A stretch of 64,000 nt of DNA from Desulfovibrio sp. (GTDB lineage Bacteria > Desulfobacterota > Desulfovibrionia > Desulfovibrionales > Desulfovibrionaceae). Shown here piece after piece: positions 50,409 through 58,249 of the stretch. A program made the position numbers and the translations under genes. The DNA is taken from positions 27,147 to 91,146 of the forward strand of contig JAFQNG010000093.1 in the NCBI GenBank assembly GCA_017396005.1. Reading direction: 5' to 3'. Below the pieces are notes generated by a model. It did not search any database and was not told the DNA's origin. It saw only the letters and a program-made list of their open reading frames with translations. Within the stretch, counting starts at the first letter, position 1. Each line of letters starts with the position of its first letter.

Positions 50409-50446
50409 AAAGCGGGCACCCGGGATGTACTTGGGAGCCCGCTTTA
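50409..50446 (+). terminator. terminator of the ORP-like cluster
   Basis: AGCGGGC (50411-50417) and GCCCGCT (50437-50443), with AA/TT extending the stem and CCC/GGG pairing inside, form a hairpin after the last gene, followed by TTTAATG. Confidence 0.6.
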
Positions 50447-50585
50447 ATGTATGGCTTTGTCGATTATTTTTCTAGATTATATCTTGAACTTTTTGGCGGG
50501 GTAGTGTAACGCAAACCAATGTCAGGACACAGTAATCAGAGTAAATTTCCGGAAAAGCCGGGTAGCGCGTAATTCGGGGGCATAC

Positions 50586-51008
50586 ATGCCGCAGGTCGCA
50601 GCACGCATCAATATTGAGCAGGAACGCTGGCTCAAGGATTACTTTCGCACCAAAAGCGCTGGGGCAGAGTTCATACTGCCCTGGGCTGTCGATACATTTT
50701 TCAGAGCAATTAATGCCATTAAGCAGATGTTCAGTGTGGCTGAGTTAAAGACCATTGTGGAAGCGCACAAAGATATGAAGCTCATGCCTGATCATACACG
50801 TCTTTCGTACCTTCTGTTGCGGGTAGCTGATGCATGTGACCTGAACAATGTTCATATGCGTCATGGAGCCAGCCGTAGCAGTCTTGAATCTAAACTCAAA
50901 GGTCTGGACGATACTCAGGCGACGGCCCTCATGGTTTGGGCGTCGGCATTTTGGGTCAGTCGGCAGTGTTCTGCTGAAAATCTGGATGACTATATCAGGG
51001 CATACTGA
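50586..51008 (+). CDS. conserved-looking protein of unknown function
   Basis: The 140-residue protein has no signal or membrane segment. It is helical, with a pair of amphipathic stretches (NIEQERWLKDYFRTKSAGAEFILPWAVDTFFRAINAIKQMFSVAELKTIVEAH) and a closing region with WASAFWVSRQCSAENLDDYIRAY. The codon use is similar to its neighbours. It starts with an ATG after GGGGG and ends before a terminator, so it is transcribed alone. The opening resembles CopG-type DNA-binding segments only vaguely. Confidence 0.65.
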   Translation: MPQVAARINIEQERWLKDYFRTKSAGAEFILPWAVDTFFRAINAIKQMFSVAELKTIVEAHKDMKLMPDHTRLSYLLLRVADACDLNNVHMRHGASRSSLESKLKGLDDTQATALMVWASAFWVSRQCSAENLDDYIRAY

Positions 51009-51039
51009 ATTTTCCTGCAGGCTCTAGGCTCGGGTTTTC

Positions 51040-51063
51040 AAGGCCGTTTTTACGGCCTTTTTT
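51040..51063 (+). terminator. terminator after the 140-residue unknown
   Basis: AAGGCCGT-TTTT-ACGGCCTT followed by TTTT: an 8-bp stem and a good T tract. Confidence 0.85.
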
Positions 51064-51078
51064 GTGGGGGGAGGAGAC

Positions 51079-51495
51079 ATGCTTCAGATTTTGCGGGCGA
51101 AAATGCACGGTATTCGTGTGACGGAGTGTGATTTGAACTATCACGGTTCCATCACTCTTGACCCGGATCAATGCTCCATGGCAGGCATTTATCCGCTTGA
51201 ATTCGTGTATATCTGGAACAAGCAGAGTGGGCATCGCATTTCGACATATGTGATTTACGGGCAGCCCGGTTCACGCTGCTGTATCCTCAATGGTGCGGCG
51301 GCACGTACCTGCCAGCAGGGGGACGAGCTGATTATCAGCGCAGTGGAGTATGTGAACAGCCCTGCCGATCTGGTCAACAAAAGGCCTGTTGTTCTGACAT
51401 TTGGGGCGGATAACGCTATTATTGAGCGTTTATGCTATGCTGTTGGGCAGGATGCAGGAAAGTACAGTTTCAGTATTGAAGAAATGTCTTTCTAG
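51079..51495 (+). CDS. panD: aspartate 1-decarboxylase (pyruvoyl enzyme)
   Basis: PanD turns aspartate into beta-alanine for pantothenate and coenzyme A. The 138-residue proenzyme opens [27 protein letters not shown]: the Gly-Ser pair where the chain self-cleaves to form the pyruvoyl group is intact, and the Lys of RAKMHG is in place. [13 protein letters not shown] and [19 protein letters not shown] follow in the usual order. The start is ATG with GGGGGGAGGAGAC before. panB and panC are not nearby. Confidence 0.95.
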   Translation: MLQILRAKMHGIRVTECDLNYHGSITLDPDQCSMAGIYPLEFVYIWNKQSGHRISTYVIYGQPGSRCCILNGAAARTCQQGDELIISAVEYVNSPADLVNKRPVVLTFGADNAIIERLCYAVGQDAGKYSFSIEEMSF

Positions 51496-51525
51496 AGCAG
51501 GCAGGAGGGGACTTTGGCAAGTAGC

Positions 51526-52464
51526 TTACTGGCTTACAATGGTAAGATAAAGATCTCCCTGCCATGGACCGACTTTTTTGCCAAGACCGCGCAGGCGGAT
51601 GGGCTTGCCGATGACAAAATCCGGCGGAAGAGTGATTTCCACTGTCACCAGCTCACCTGAAAGGGCCTTGCGTATCTGAAGGCGTACACGCCTGCCCGGA
51701 ACCAGGCCTGCGGCAGGCAATACTAAGCGCTGTTCTTCATCGATTTGTCGACGTAACCAACCCTTGACTGCCCCTTTGACCCCCTTACCTGTTTCATTAT
51801 TCCATTTTGAAGAAGCCCATGCAGCAGCGCTTTGTTGTGGCGTACGTTTTTTTGTTTCTCTGTCCTGTTCCTGCCGTGGGGGAGGATGGGGAGTTTGGCC
51901 GCTCTGTCGGGCCTGTGTTGGCTTGGCAGTCTGTGCAGCTTCAGCTTCAGAGCGGGGAGGCTTTTGCCCGGCAGGCTCATCCTGCTGACGGCTCAACTCA
52001 CTGTAAATATCTTCAAAAACCCGTCGGGCAAAAGGATCATTAAGAAGGTCGCGCAAAACATCGTGTTCGGCATAGGCATGCCCGGATTTTTTTTGCTCGG
52101 CTTCATCGGTAGTGCTTGTATGGCCTTGGGAGGTTTGTTCCTCCTGCGTACTCGCTCCGCTCTCTCTCCGTTGTCCCGTATGTGAGGACTCGTTTTTTCT
52201 GCTTTCCGCCTGTGCGGCCTTATGGGCTTCCTGTCGTTGACGTGCTTCTTCTGCGGGTTTGAGTACTGCCGAGAGAGCTACATAAGCTTCGTTCAGCAGC
52301 TGAAACTGATGGCTTGCTTCAGGGTTACCGGGGTTCAGATCTGGATGCAGCTCAAAGGCCCGTCGCCGATAAGCACGTTTGACAGCCTGCAAGTCGACAT
52401 TCTTTTCAAGCTTGAGAATGGCGTAGCATTCTCTAAGTGAAAGCTGGCGGGGGCGTCGTCGCAT
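51526..52464 (-). CDS. DnaJ-domain protein (CbpA-like)
   Basis: The 312-residue protein opens with a J domain (LSLRECYAILKLEKNVDLQAVKRAYRRRAFELHPDLNPGN, with the HPD motif) for stimulating DnaK. A long Gln/Glu/Lys-rich low-complexity linker follows to about 215, and a C-terminal beta-type substrate-binding segment ends it (VRLQIRKALSGELVTVEITLPPDFVIGKPIRLRGLGKKVGPWQGDLYLTIV), similar to DnaJ_C. No zinc-finger is present, so it is a type II/III J protein. It is convergent with panD. The linker is unusually long. Confidence 0.88.
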   Translation of the reverse strand: MRRRPRQLSLRECYAILKLEKNVDLQAVKRAYRRRAFELHPDLNPGNPEASHQFQLLNEAYVALSAVLKPAEEARQRQEAHKAAQAESRKNESSHTGQRRESGASTQEEQTSQGHTSTTDEAEQKKSGHAYAEHDVLRDLLNDPFARRVFEDIYSELSRQQDEPAGQKPPRSEAEAAQTAKPTQARQSGQTPHPPPRQEQDRETKKRTPQQSAAAWASSKWNNETGKGVKGAVKGWLRRQIDEEQRLVLPAAGLVPGRRVRLQIRKALSGELVTVEITLPPDFVIGKPIRLRGLGKKVGPWQGDLYLTIVSQ

Positions 52465-52468
52465 TGTA

Positions 52469-52912
52469 TTACCTGATAATAAGTGCGTTGCCTTCGCAGG
52501 AGGGGTCAGAAGCCAGAAGGTCTTCCTGACGCAGATGTTTCATACCCTGCCTGGCAAAGTCTTCATGACTGACATCAGGACGGATGCCCGGGCAATAGTC
52601 TTTTGCCAGAGCCAAGCTTTCTGCGTCGATGATATTACCACGAAAAAAAGGCCAGGCACGGCACACGGCAGGTTTGCCTTCATGTACGCTGCAGCCGCGT
52701 CTTGGGGTAAAAAAGATACAGCGGTTGTCATTGCCGTTGCGTATCTTGAGTTTACCGTTAATTCTTTCTCCATAGAGCCTGATGACCTCATCGGGCTCCA
52801 TCTTCAGATGGGCACTCAAACGGGCCAAATCAGTCGGACTCAGTATGATGCCGCCGCTTCCTTCGCAGCAGTGACCGCACATGCGGCATTGAAAAACAGA
52901 TTCCGTTTGCAT
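52469..52912 (-). CDS. YkgJ-family cysteine-cluster protein
   Basis: The 147-residue protein has CRMCGHCCEGSGGIILSPTDL at the N-terminus, then CIFFTPRRGCSVHEGKPAVCRAWPFF, which together are the CxxCxxCC...C...C pattern of the YkgJ family, thought to bind iron or zinc. FRGNIIDAESLALAKDYCPGI adds a further Cys. It starts with ATG behind AAGGA and lies 4 bases upstream of the dnaJ-like gene, so the two are likely co-transcribed. Function unknown. Confidence 0.88.
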   Translation of the reverse strand: MQTESVFQCRMCGHCCEGSGGIILSPTDLARLSAHLKMEPDEVIRLYGERINGKLKIRNGNDNRCIFFTPRRGCSVHEGKPAVCRAWPFFRGNIIDAESLALAKDYCPGIRPDVSHEDFARQGMKHLRQEDLLASDPSCEGNALIIR

Positions 52913-53086
52913 GCTGGATCCTTCTTGGAGCGTACAGCCAAGATGTCTGTGCCTTCATCATCTCCAATCTGATATCTTACCTGCCTCTTGCGATTTGTGC
53001 AAGGGTGCTTTCTTTTCCATTGCTCCCTGTCGGGGCAAAGGCTATGTTGTGTTACGGAATATTTACCCCAGGCAAAGGAAAATTTT

Positions 53087-54790
53087 ATGGGCTATTCTCC
53101 TCCTTCAAAGCAAACCTTTTCGCCGGCAACCCGTCTGACGACAGGCCTCGCGGGTATTCTTATTCCTCTGGCATATCTCGTTCTATATACGCCGTATGGT
53201 ATGGACAGTACGGATTTCGGATATTTTTACGGCTATGCCTGGCGTATCCTTGAAGGACAGGTCCCCTATCGGGATTTTTACTATATCAAGCCTGCTTTGC
53301 CTCTGTACTGGCATGCCTTCTGGCTATGGATCACGCCTGAGAGATGGGAGGTCCTGGGCGGTAAGGCCGGTTTTGTAGCCGCCATGCTGGCAACCTCCTG
53401 GCTGGTTACGGCCAGTCTAAATAAAGTATTCAATCTGGAGCGTATGGGCTTGCCTGCGGCCCTGCTGGCGACATGCGGTTTTGTCTGGGGCGTACATAGT
53501 TTCCCGCACATGCCCTGGCATACGGTAGATGGCATCCTGTTTGCTGCAGGGAGCATTTGGTGCGCGGTCAGTGGCAGGCCGGCTGTGGCTGGTCTGCTGG
53601 CCGGCTGTGCCATGTTATGCAAGCAGTCTTTTCTGTTGGTACCCTTAGCGGTAGTGGCACTGGCCTGGCTGTATAGCGGGCGTTGGCAGAGCGGGGCAAA
53701 ATGTCTTGTCGGCTGGCTTGGGCTTATGGCTGCCGTGTACGTTACGCTGTGGCTGACAGGTGCTATGGATGCTTTCTTACGCATGACTACAGGTCAGCTA
53801 TATATGGCTGAAGCCCTGGATGCGGGAATATTTATCTACCTGAGACAAAACTGGTGGCTGCCCATAATGGCCTGTGTGCCATGGCTGGTTTTTCGTTTGC
53901 GCGGCTGGCCCATACCTCGTGCATTTTTCCCGAGCTATGTCTATCTAGCCGTACTGACTGTCTGGTACGTTCTGGAAGTCTGTCGTACGGAGGCATGGAT
54001 AGGATATGGCACATCCTGGCCCACATTTTTTATGCTTCTGGGCGCTTTGTCTGTATTTTTGCCGTCAGTATTTCTTGTGCCATGGCTGCGGGCTCCAGAA
54101 GGGGGGAGCCCCAAGCGCAGTATATGGCTGGCCCGTGTGGCCCTGGGCGCTGCCCTGTTGACATCGTGGTCAGTGGCCATCAGCGGAGGATACAAGATCC
54201 CGGCTTTTTTTGCCGTGCCGCTCATTCTGTCTTTTATAGCAGTGCACATCCGCATGGGCGGGCGGGCTCTGCCTCTGACCTGGGCCTGCCTTGCAGCAGG
54301 CCTGCTGATGTTCTGGGCAGGCTATCAGCATCCTTATGTCTTTCCTGCCAGGTCCATGCCTCGGGCTGCCCTGAGTCTGGATGCGGGACAAATCTATCCC
54401 AAAGCTCAAAATGTCATGGTAGATCCCATCATGTACGAAAAGTTGGAAGAACTTAAGGTGCTGCGGGCCAAGTACGGCCCTGTATATAAGACACTGCCCG
54501 GCTTCTGTCTATCGTACTATCTCAATGACGACAAACCGGTATGCAGCTCAGACTGGCTCATTGACTGGGAGATCAATGCTGAGGCCGATACCCTGTATCA
54601 GGAGCTGCTGGAAAACAAGGTCACTGTCTTCATGGAGCGAGATCAGATGGATACCGTCAAAGCCGATGCCTATGAGCGGGCAACCTATACTGTGCCGCAA
54701 AAGGTGCGACACAGCTGGCGTATAGTGGAAGAGGGCAGACAGTTTGTCGTTTTTCAGCCACCTCTGAACTTGAAAAAATCCAAAAATTGA
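53087..54790 (+). CDS. GT-C-fold membrane glycosyltransferase (PMT-like)
   Basis: The 567-residue protein has about ten membrane helices. The first periplasmic loop holds YGMDSTDFGYFYGYAWRILEGQVPYRDFYYIKPALPLYW, the typical motif of GT-C enzymes that use lipid-linked sugars, with two Asp in place of the usual acidic pair. After the last helix (near residue 450) comes a soluble domain of about 120 residues. Length and layout match the PMT/ArnT family. The ATG at 53087 is chosen, with AAAGGAAA upstream. It stands alone between minus-strand genes. The sugar and acceptor are unknown. Confidence 0.7.
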   Translation: MGYSPPSKQTFSPATRLTTGLAGILIPLAYLVLYTPYGMDSTDFGYFYGYAWRILEGQVPYRDFYYIKPALPLYWHAFWLWITPERWEVLGGKAGFVAAMLATSWLVTASLNKVFNLERMGLPAALLATCGFVWGVHSFPHMPWHTVDGILFAAGSIWCAVSGRPAVAGLLAGCAMLCKQSFLLVPLAVVALAWLYSGRWQSGAKCLVGWLGLMAAVYVTLWLTGAMDAFLRMTTGQLYMAEALDAGIFIYLRQNWWLPIMACVPWLVFRLRGWPIPRAFFPSYVYLAVLTVWYVLEVCRTEAWIGYGTSWPTFFMLLGALSVFLPSVFLVPWLRAPEGGSPKRSIWLARVALGAALLTSWSVAISGGYKIPAFFAVPLILSFIAVHIRMGGRALPLTWACLAAGLLMFWAGYQHPYVFPARSMPRAALSLDAGQIYPKAQNVMVDPIMYEKLEELKVLRAKYGPVYKTLPGFCLSYYLNDDKPVCSSDWLIDWEINAEADTLYQELLENKVTVFMERDQMDTVKADAYERATYTVPQKVRHSWRIVEEGRQFVVFQPPLNLKKSKN

Positions 54791-54924
54791 TAGATCTTAG
54801 CGTTGTGTATTGGGGCAAGGTAACGATGTTGCAGCAGATACGCGTTGCAGTTACGTTTGAGCAATTAGAGAAAGAGACTGTGGGCAAGAGCCAGAAACGC
54901 AGCCCGCCTGAGCGAAGAATTCGC

Positions 54925-55296
54925 CTAAAAAGACTTTCGAAGAAGTACAAGAGCTTTTTGCAAGACCTCAGATGTAATTTTATAATCACGGGCAGCAAAA
55001 TTGTTCAATGCTTTTTCTGCAAAAGGCATGTTAGATTTGAAACCATATAGGCTTAATTTTAGCCCGTCTTCACTGATATGAACATGCTCACAGACGACTT
55101 CGATTTCCTTATCTTCCAGGCCACATAGTATACCCTTTGCCTTAATATTTTTATTTTCTATTTTTAATTCGTAGATTTCGCCATATCCTGAAATAGCTTT
55201 GTTTAAAAAAGGCTTGACTGCTGTATTAAGAGATACATCCAATACAGAATCTTTTGCAGAGTTGAAAATATTTTTTGCAGAATCAAGAAGTCTCAT
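54925..55296 (-). CDS. AT-rich small protein of unknown function
   Basis: The 123-residue protein is helical at both ends (RLLDSAKNIFNSAKDSVLDVSLNTAVKPFLNKAI and YKITSEVLQKALVLLRKSF) with a beta-rich middle (GEIYELKIENKNIKAKGILCGLEDKEIEVVCEHVHISEDGLKLSLYGF). It has no signal or membrane helix. Base composition (many A/T third positions) differs clearly from the neighbours, and no strong ribosome site precedes its ATG. The middle vaguely recalls lipid-binding barrels. Acquired or fast-evolving gene, unknown role. Confidence 0.55.
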   Translation of the reverse strand: MRLLDSAKNIFNSAKDSVLDVSLNTAVKPFLNKAISGYGEIYELKIENKNIKAKGILCGLEDKEIEVVCEHVHISEDGLKLSLYGFKSNMPFAEKALNNFAARDYKITSEVLQKALVLLRKSF

Positions 55297-55325
55297 AGGA
55301 TAAGTTTTCGTCCAGTAGTTAACGT

Positions 55326-56780
55326 CTATTTGTTTTCACTCGTACTTATCGGCCAGAAGGATGACTTTTTTCGGCCTTCATGATCCATTGCCCAGCCAGC
55401 AAACCAGCCCGCAAGAGAACAGAAGAAGCCCACAAAGAAGGGAGGGATAAGTGTTCCCTGCTGCCAGAAAAGTGGCGCTATGGCAAAACCCTGATGAGCA
55501 ACAAGATACCATGCCATGCAGGAAAGAAAACCACAAGAGACACTTGTCCAAGCTGCCAGGCGGCTGCGCTTGCCGAAGCGGACCAGAGCCACATAACTGA
55601 CCAGCACCGTGGCACCAACGATGCTCCAGCTGGTGGTACAGAGCAGGGCAATGAGCTGTCCTTTTATTTGAGCACAGCCGCCAGAGAGCAACACACAAAA
55701 AATGATGCCACCAAGCCACATGGGCCGTGAAGCCTTACGCCCGGGCAGATCCTCTGCGATGGCTGAAACTGCGATATGGAAGATGGCGGTAGCCGTAGAG
55801 AGGGATGCTGAAACAATGGCCAGAACAAAAATCTGCAAACCTATATCAGGTAGCAGCATCTTGACCAGCGTCGGCATGACATCATCAGGGGATGACATTT
55901 CTGGAAGGATGAGTCGAGAAAGCGAGGCCGCATAATAAGCCCCCCCTACCAGTACCGTCAGCACCAGCATGGCAAGTGGGGTAATACGGTTGACCTGCCT
56001 TGCGGAATTAAGGGCAAAATGGCGCTGGATCATCTGGGGCTGGGCCCAAACTGCAAAGGAAGTTACCACTATCAGAGAGATAATAAACCAGCCCTGTTCT
56101 CCTGAAGACAGGGAGACAAAGCCTTCCGTGGCCTTATCCGTAGGAGATAGTGTGGCAAGCTGGGCCATTCCCTGTATAGGGCCGCCTACGGCGCTGAAAA
56201 CTGCTGCAACCAGCATACAGATGCCCACAAGCATGACGAACCCCTGCATGGCCTCAGTGTACAGTACGCCTCGCAAGCCTCCAACAAAGACGGCAAAAGC
56301 CACAAGAATAGCCACCAGCCAGATAAGCGCCCAGACGGGTAAAGGCAGTATCTGTGCCAAGAGCAGAGCAGCTCCCTTAATAACGGCAGAGGCATACACT
56401 CCCAGAAAAACCGCAAAGAGCATAGCCAGCATCTTGCCCAGAAGAGGGCTACGATGCCCTTTGGCCAGCAGTTGCGTAGGCGTACGTGCCTGCAGATTAC
56501 GTTGACAGAGCCGTGTAGGCCAGGCCAGAAAACGATAGACCAGCCATGTTCCGATCCAGACGTTGCCTGCCGCTACCAGCAGCATTTGCAGCCCATAGGC
56601 ATAAGCCAGACCGCCGAAACCTACCAGGGCAACGGCAGAGATATAGGTAGCCACATAGGCAAAAGCCTGAATAGTAAAACCGACTTTGCCGGAGGCAAGG
56701 GCATCATGTCCCTGTCCTTTGCGGGCCAGCCAGACAAAAATGGTAATATAGGCGACCCAGATGAAGACATCGAAGAACAT
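55326..56780 (-). CDS. sodium:solute symporter family transporter
   Basis: The 484-residue protein has about thirteen membrane helices in the SSS (PutP/PanF) arrangement: GFTIQAFAYVATYISAVALVGFGGLAYAYGLQML in helix 1-2 region, KMLAMLFAVFLGVYASAVIKGAALLLAQ, GGLRGVLYTEAMQGFVMLVG and VWAQPQMIQRHFALNSARQ, all usual. LAIVSASLSTATAIFHIAVSAIAEDL is the later conserved stretch. The substrate cannot be set. A 41-residue membrane protein is encoded just upstream; its stop lies two bases before this start. Confidence 0.92.
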   Translation of the reverse strand: MFFDVFIWVAYITIFVWLARKGQGHDALASGKVGFTIQAFAYVATYISAVALVGFGGLAYAYGLQMLLVAAGNVWIGTWLVYRFLAWPTRLCQRNLQARTPTQLLAKGHRSPLLGKMLAMLFAVFLGVYASAVIKGAALLLAQILPLPVWALIWLVAILVAFAVFVGGLRGVLYTEAMQGFVMLVGICMLVAAVFSAVGGPIQGMAQLATLSPTDKATEGFVSLSSGEQGWFIISLIVVTSFAVWAQPQMIQRHFALNSARQVNRITPLAMLVLTVLVGGAYYAASLSRLILPEMSSPDDVMPTLVKMLLPDIGLQIFVLAIVSASLSTATAIFHIAVSAIAEDLPGRKASRPMWLGGIIFCVLLSGGCAQIKGQLIALLCTTSWSIVGATVLVSYVALVRFGKRSRLAAWTSVSCGFLSCMAWYLVAHQGFAIAPLFWQQGTLIPPFFVGFFCSLAGWFAGWAMDHEGRKKSSFWPISTSENK

Positions 56781-56782
56781 GG

Positions 56783-56908
56783 TCAGTTGCTCCTGCGGTT
56801 ACTCAGGCGTGTCAGATTTACCAGTGTCAAGGCTAGAGCGCCCAATAGCGAGACGATAGCTATAATGACCGGCGTATCAGCCAACATCAGGATGGAAAGA
56901 ATACTCAT
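56783..56908 (-). CDS. symporter small accessory membrane protein (41 residues)
   Basis: This minus-strand frame begins with ATG seven bases after AAAGGAAAA and ends two bases before the symporter start. The protein is one membrane helix (roughly residues 14-32, VIIAIVSLLGALALTLVNL) with a short polar C-terminus (TRLSNRRSN). Such small proteins are recurrent partners of SSS transporters in anaerobic Deltaproteobacteria and related groups. The AGGAG for the symporter lies inside its last codons, so translation is likely coupled. Confidence 0.75.
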   Translation of the reverse strand: MSILSILMLADTPVIIAIVSLLGALALTLVNLTRLSNRRSN

Positions 56909-56970
56909 TGTGGTTTTCCTTTGCCCATCGGGTATGGGAGGTGGGGCTGCATCCACCGTCTACCCACACA

Positions 56971-56996
56971 GAATCCCCGGCAGCTGCCGGGGATTC
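56971..56996 (-). terminator. perfect 26-bp palindrome downstream of the 171-residue unknown
   Basis: GAATCCCCGGCAG and CTGCCGGGGATTC are exact complements with no loop beyond what pairing demands. It lies 4 bases after the stop of the gene at 57001-57516 and probably ends its transcription, though the T tract on that strand is poor. Confidence 0.45.
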
Positions 56997-57000
56997 TTAT

Positions 57001-57516
57001 TTAATCTGCCAGTATCTCGTACTGATCCAGCTTGTCCCATACAGCGCTGATGACCATGGCCATCAGCGCCGCCAGACGAGCCTCTACATGCTTATCGTAC
57101 GCGGCCGTGGCCATATGCGGAATTTCAGCCAGTCTGCGGCAGAAGAGTGTCGGGCACTCGGCCTGCCTACCGTGGCCAAGCAGGGCCATATGAGCGGCAA
57201 AGGGTCCGTCCACAAAGTCGGCTTGGGCCATCTGAGGAATGCCAGTGCGCGTCTGAGCCAGCAGGTTGCCTGTCTCTCGCAGATAGCCCACCAAAACGCT
57301 GTTAGGTGCATATTGCATGAGGCCTGACGTAAGCACAGCATGGGTAAAGGCCTGCCATTCCAGACAGAGCATAGCCTTGTCTGCCGGTGGTAGAGTCTCA
57401 GCGGGTAAGCCGGCCTCAGTGGCCAGACGCAGTATGTCCTCTTCTTTACTGTTGAGCTGAAAAAGGATGCAGGCCGCCTCAATGCCCTGGGCGGCCCGGA
57501 GCCGTTTTTTTGCCAT
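57001..57516 (-). CDS. protein of unknown function
   Basis: The 171-residue protein lacks signal and membrane segments and appears helical. PADKAMLCLEWQAFTHAVLTSGLMQYAPNSVLVGYLRETGNLL and CPTLFCRRLAEIPHMATAAYDKHVEARLAALMAMVIS are its best-defined stretches. An AAGGC site precedes ATG by 7 bases. Between the symporter unit and the nuclease gene; no family recognised. Confidence 0.6.
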   Translation of the reverse strand: MAKKRLRAAQGIEAACILFQLNSKEEDILRLATEAGLPAETLPPADKAMLCLEWQAFTHAVLTSGLMQYAPNSVLVGYLRETGNLLAQTRTGIPQMAQADFVDGPFAAHMALLGHGRQAECPTLFCRRLAEIPHMATAAYDKHVEARLAALMAMVISAVWDKLDQYEILAD

Positions 57517-57525
57517 TATGCTGCC

Positions 57526-58239
57526 TTATTGTTGTATGGGCCAGAAGGGACAGACCCTGGCCGGAGCATAACCAGCCAGAAAGGCATCCATCAGTGTACC
57601 GTAGTAGACGCGATTGCGTGGTTTGATACGCTGGGCTTCAGCGCAGTCGCTGGGGAAGAAGCGCTGAGAATTGCGATTGCCCATGTAGGTCTGGCGGGCT
57701 ACGGGTAAGGTCAGCAGATGTGCCCAAAGACCGCGCCGCTCCTGTATGGCTTTTTGCTGTATGGCCAGAAGGCGCTGGCTTAATTGAAGGTCCATGCCTT
57801 TGTGCGGGTAAAAGAAGGCCGCACCTTCTGCAAGCATGATTTCATTGAGAGAGCGGCCATCCTCTAACCGTACATTTGCTATAAGGCGACCATGACGGTC
57901 TTTGTTGTCTGCCCCCGCAGCATGTAGAAAGACTTTTTTTCCCTTGGTCAGTTGTGTCAACAGTGCTCGTGATTCACGGGCGTAATACTGTGGTCTGGCA
58001 TCCTTGCTACCCATCTCGGGCGTATCAATGCCCGCCAGACGCACCACACGTCTGTCTGTAAGCTTGAGCGTGTCTCCGTCAAAGTTGAGAGCCACCAAAC
58101 CCTGCGACAGTGCCTCCCTGCCTGTAACCGTCAGCGGGTTGACCAGGCAGAACAAGACAAAAAACGTGCAGCTGCACAGCACGATCGTGCACCGGCGGGC
58201 CAAAGCTTGCAGGCAAGACAGGAGGGGACGAAAGGGCAT
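57526..58239 (-). CDS. thermonuclease-family (SNase-like) exported nuclease
   Basis: The 237-residue protein has an N-terminal hydrophobic segment (about 14-35), probably a signal or anchor, then the staphylococcal nuclease fold: LNFDGDTLKLTDRRVVRLAGIDTPEMGSKDARPQYYA holds the metal Asp, catalytic Arg and Glu; KDRHGRLIANVRLEDGRSLNEIMLAEGAAFFYPHK holds the second Arg. All active residues are present. A C-terminal extension follows (QTYMGNRNSQRFFPSDCAEAQRIKPRNRVYYGTL). The ATG at 58239 is chosen since it starts the signal; the longer frame would overlap rpoD. Confidence 0.88.
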   Translation of the reverse strand: MPFRPLLSCLQALARRCTIVLCSCTFFVLFCLVNPLTVTGREALSQGLVALNFDGDTLKLTDRRVVRLAGIDTPEMGSKDARPQYYARESRALLTQLTKGKKVFLHAAGADNKDRHGRLIANVRLEDGRSLNEIMLAEGAAFFYPHKGMDLQLSQRLLAIQQKAIQERRGLWAHLLTLPVARQTYMGNRNSQRFFPSDCAEAQRIKPRNRVYYGTLMDAFLAGYAPARVCPFWPIQQ

Positions 58240-58249
58240 TGCAGGAACC

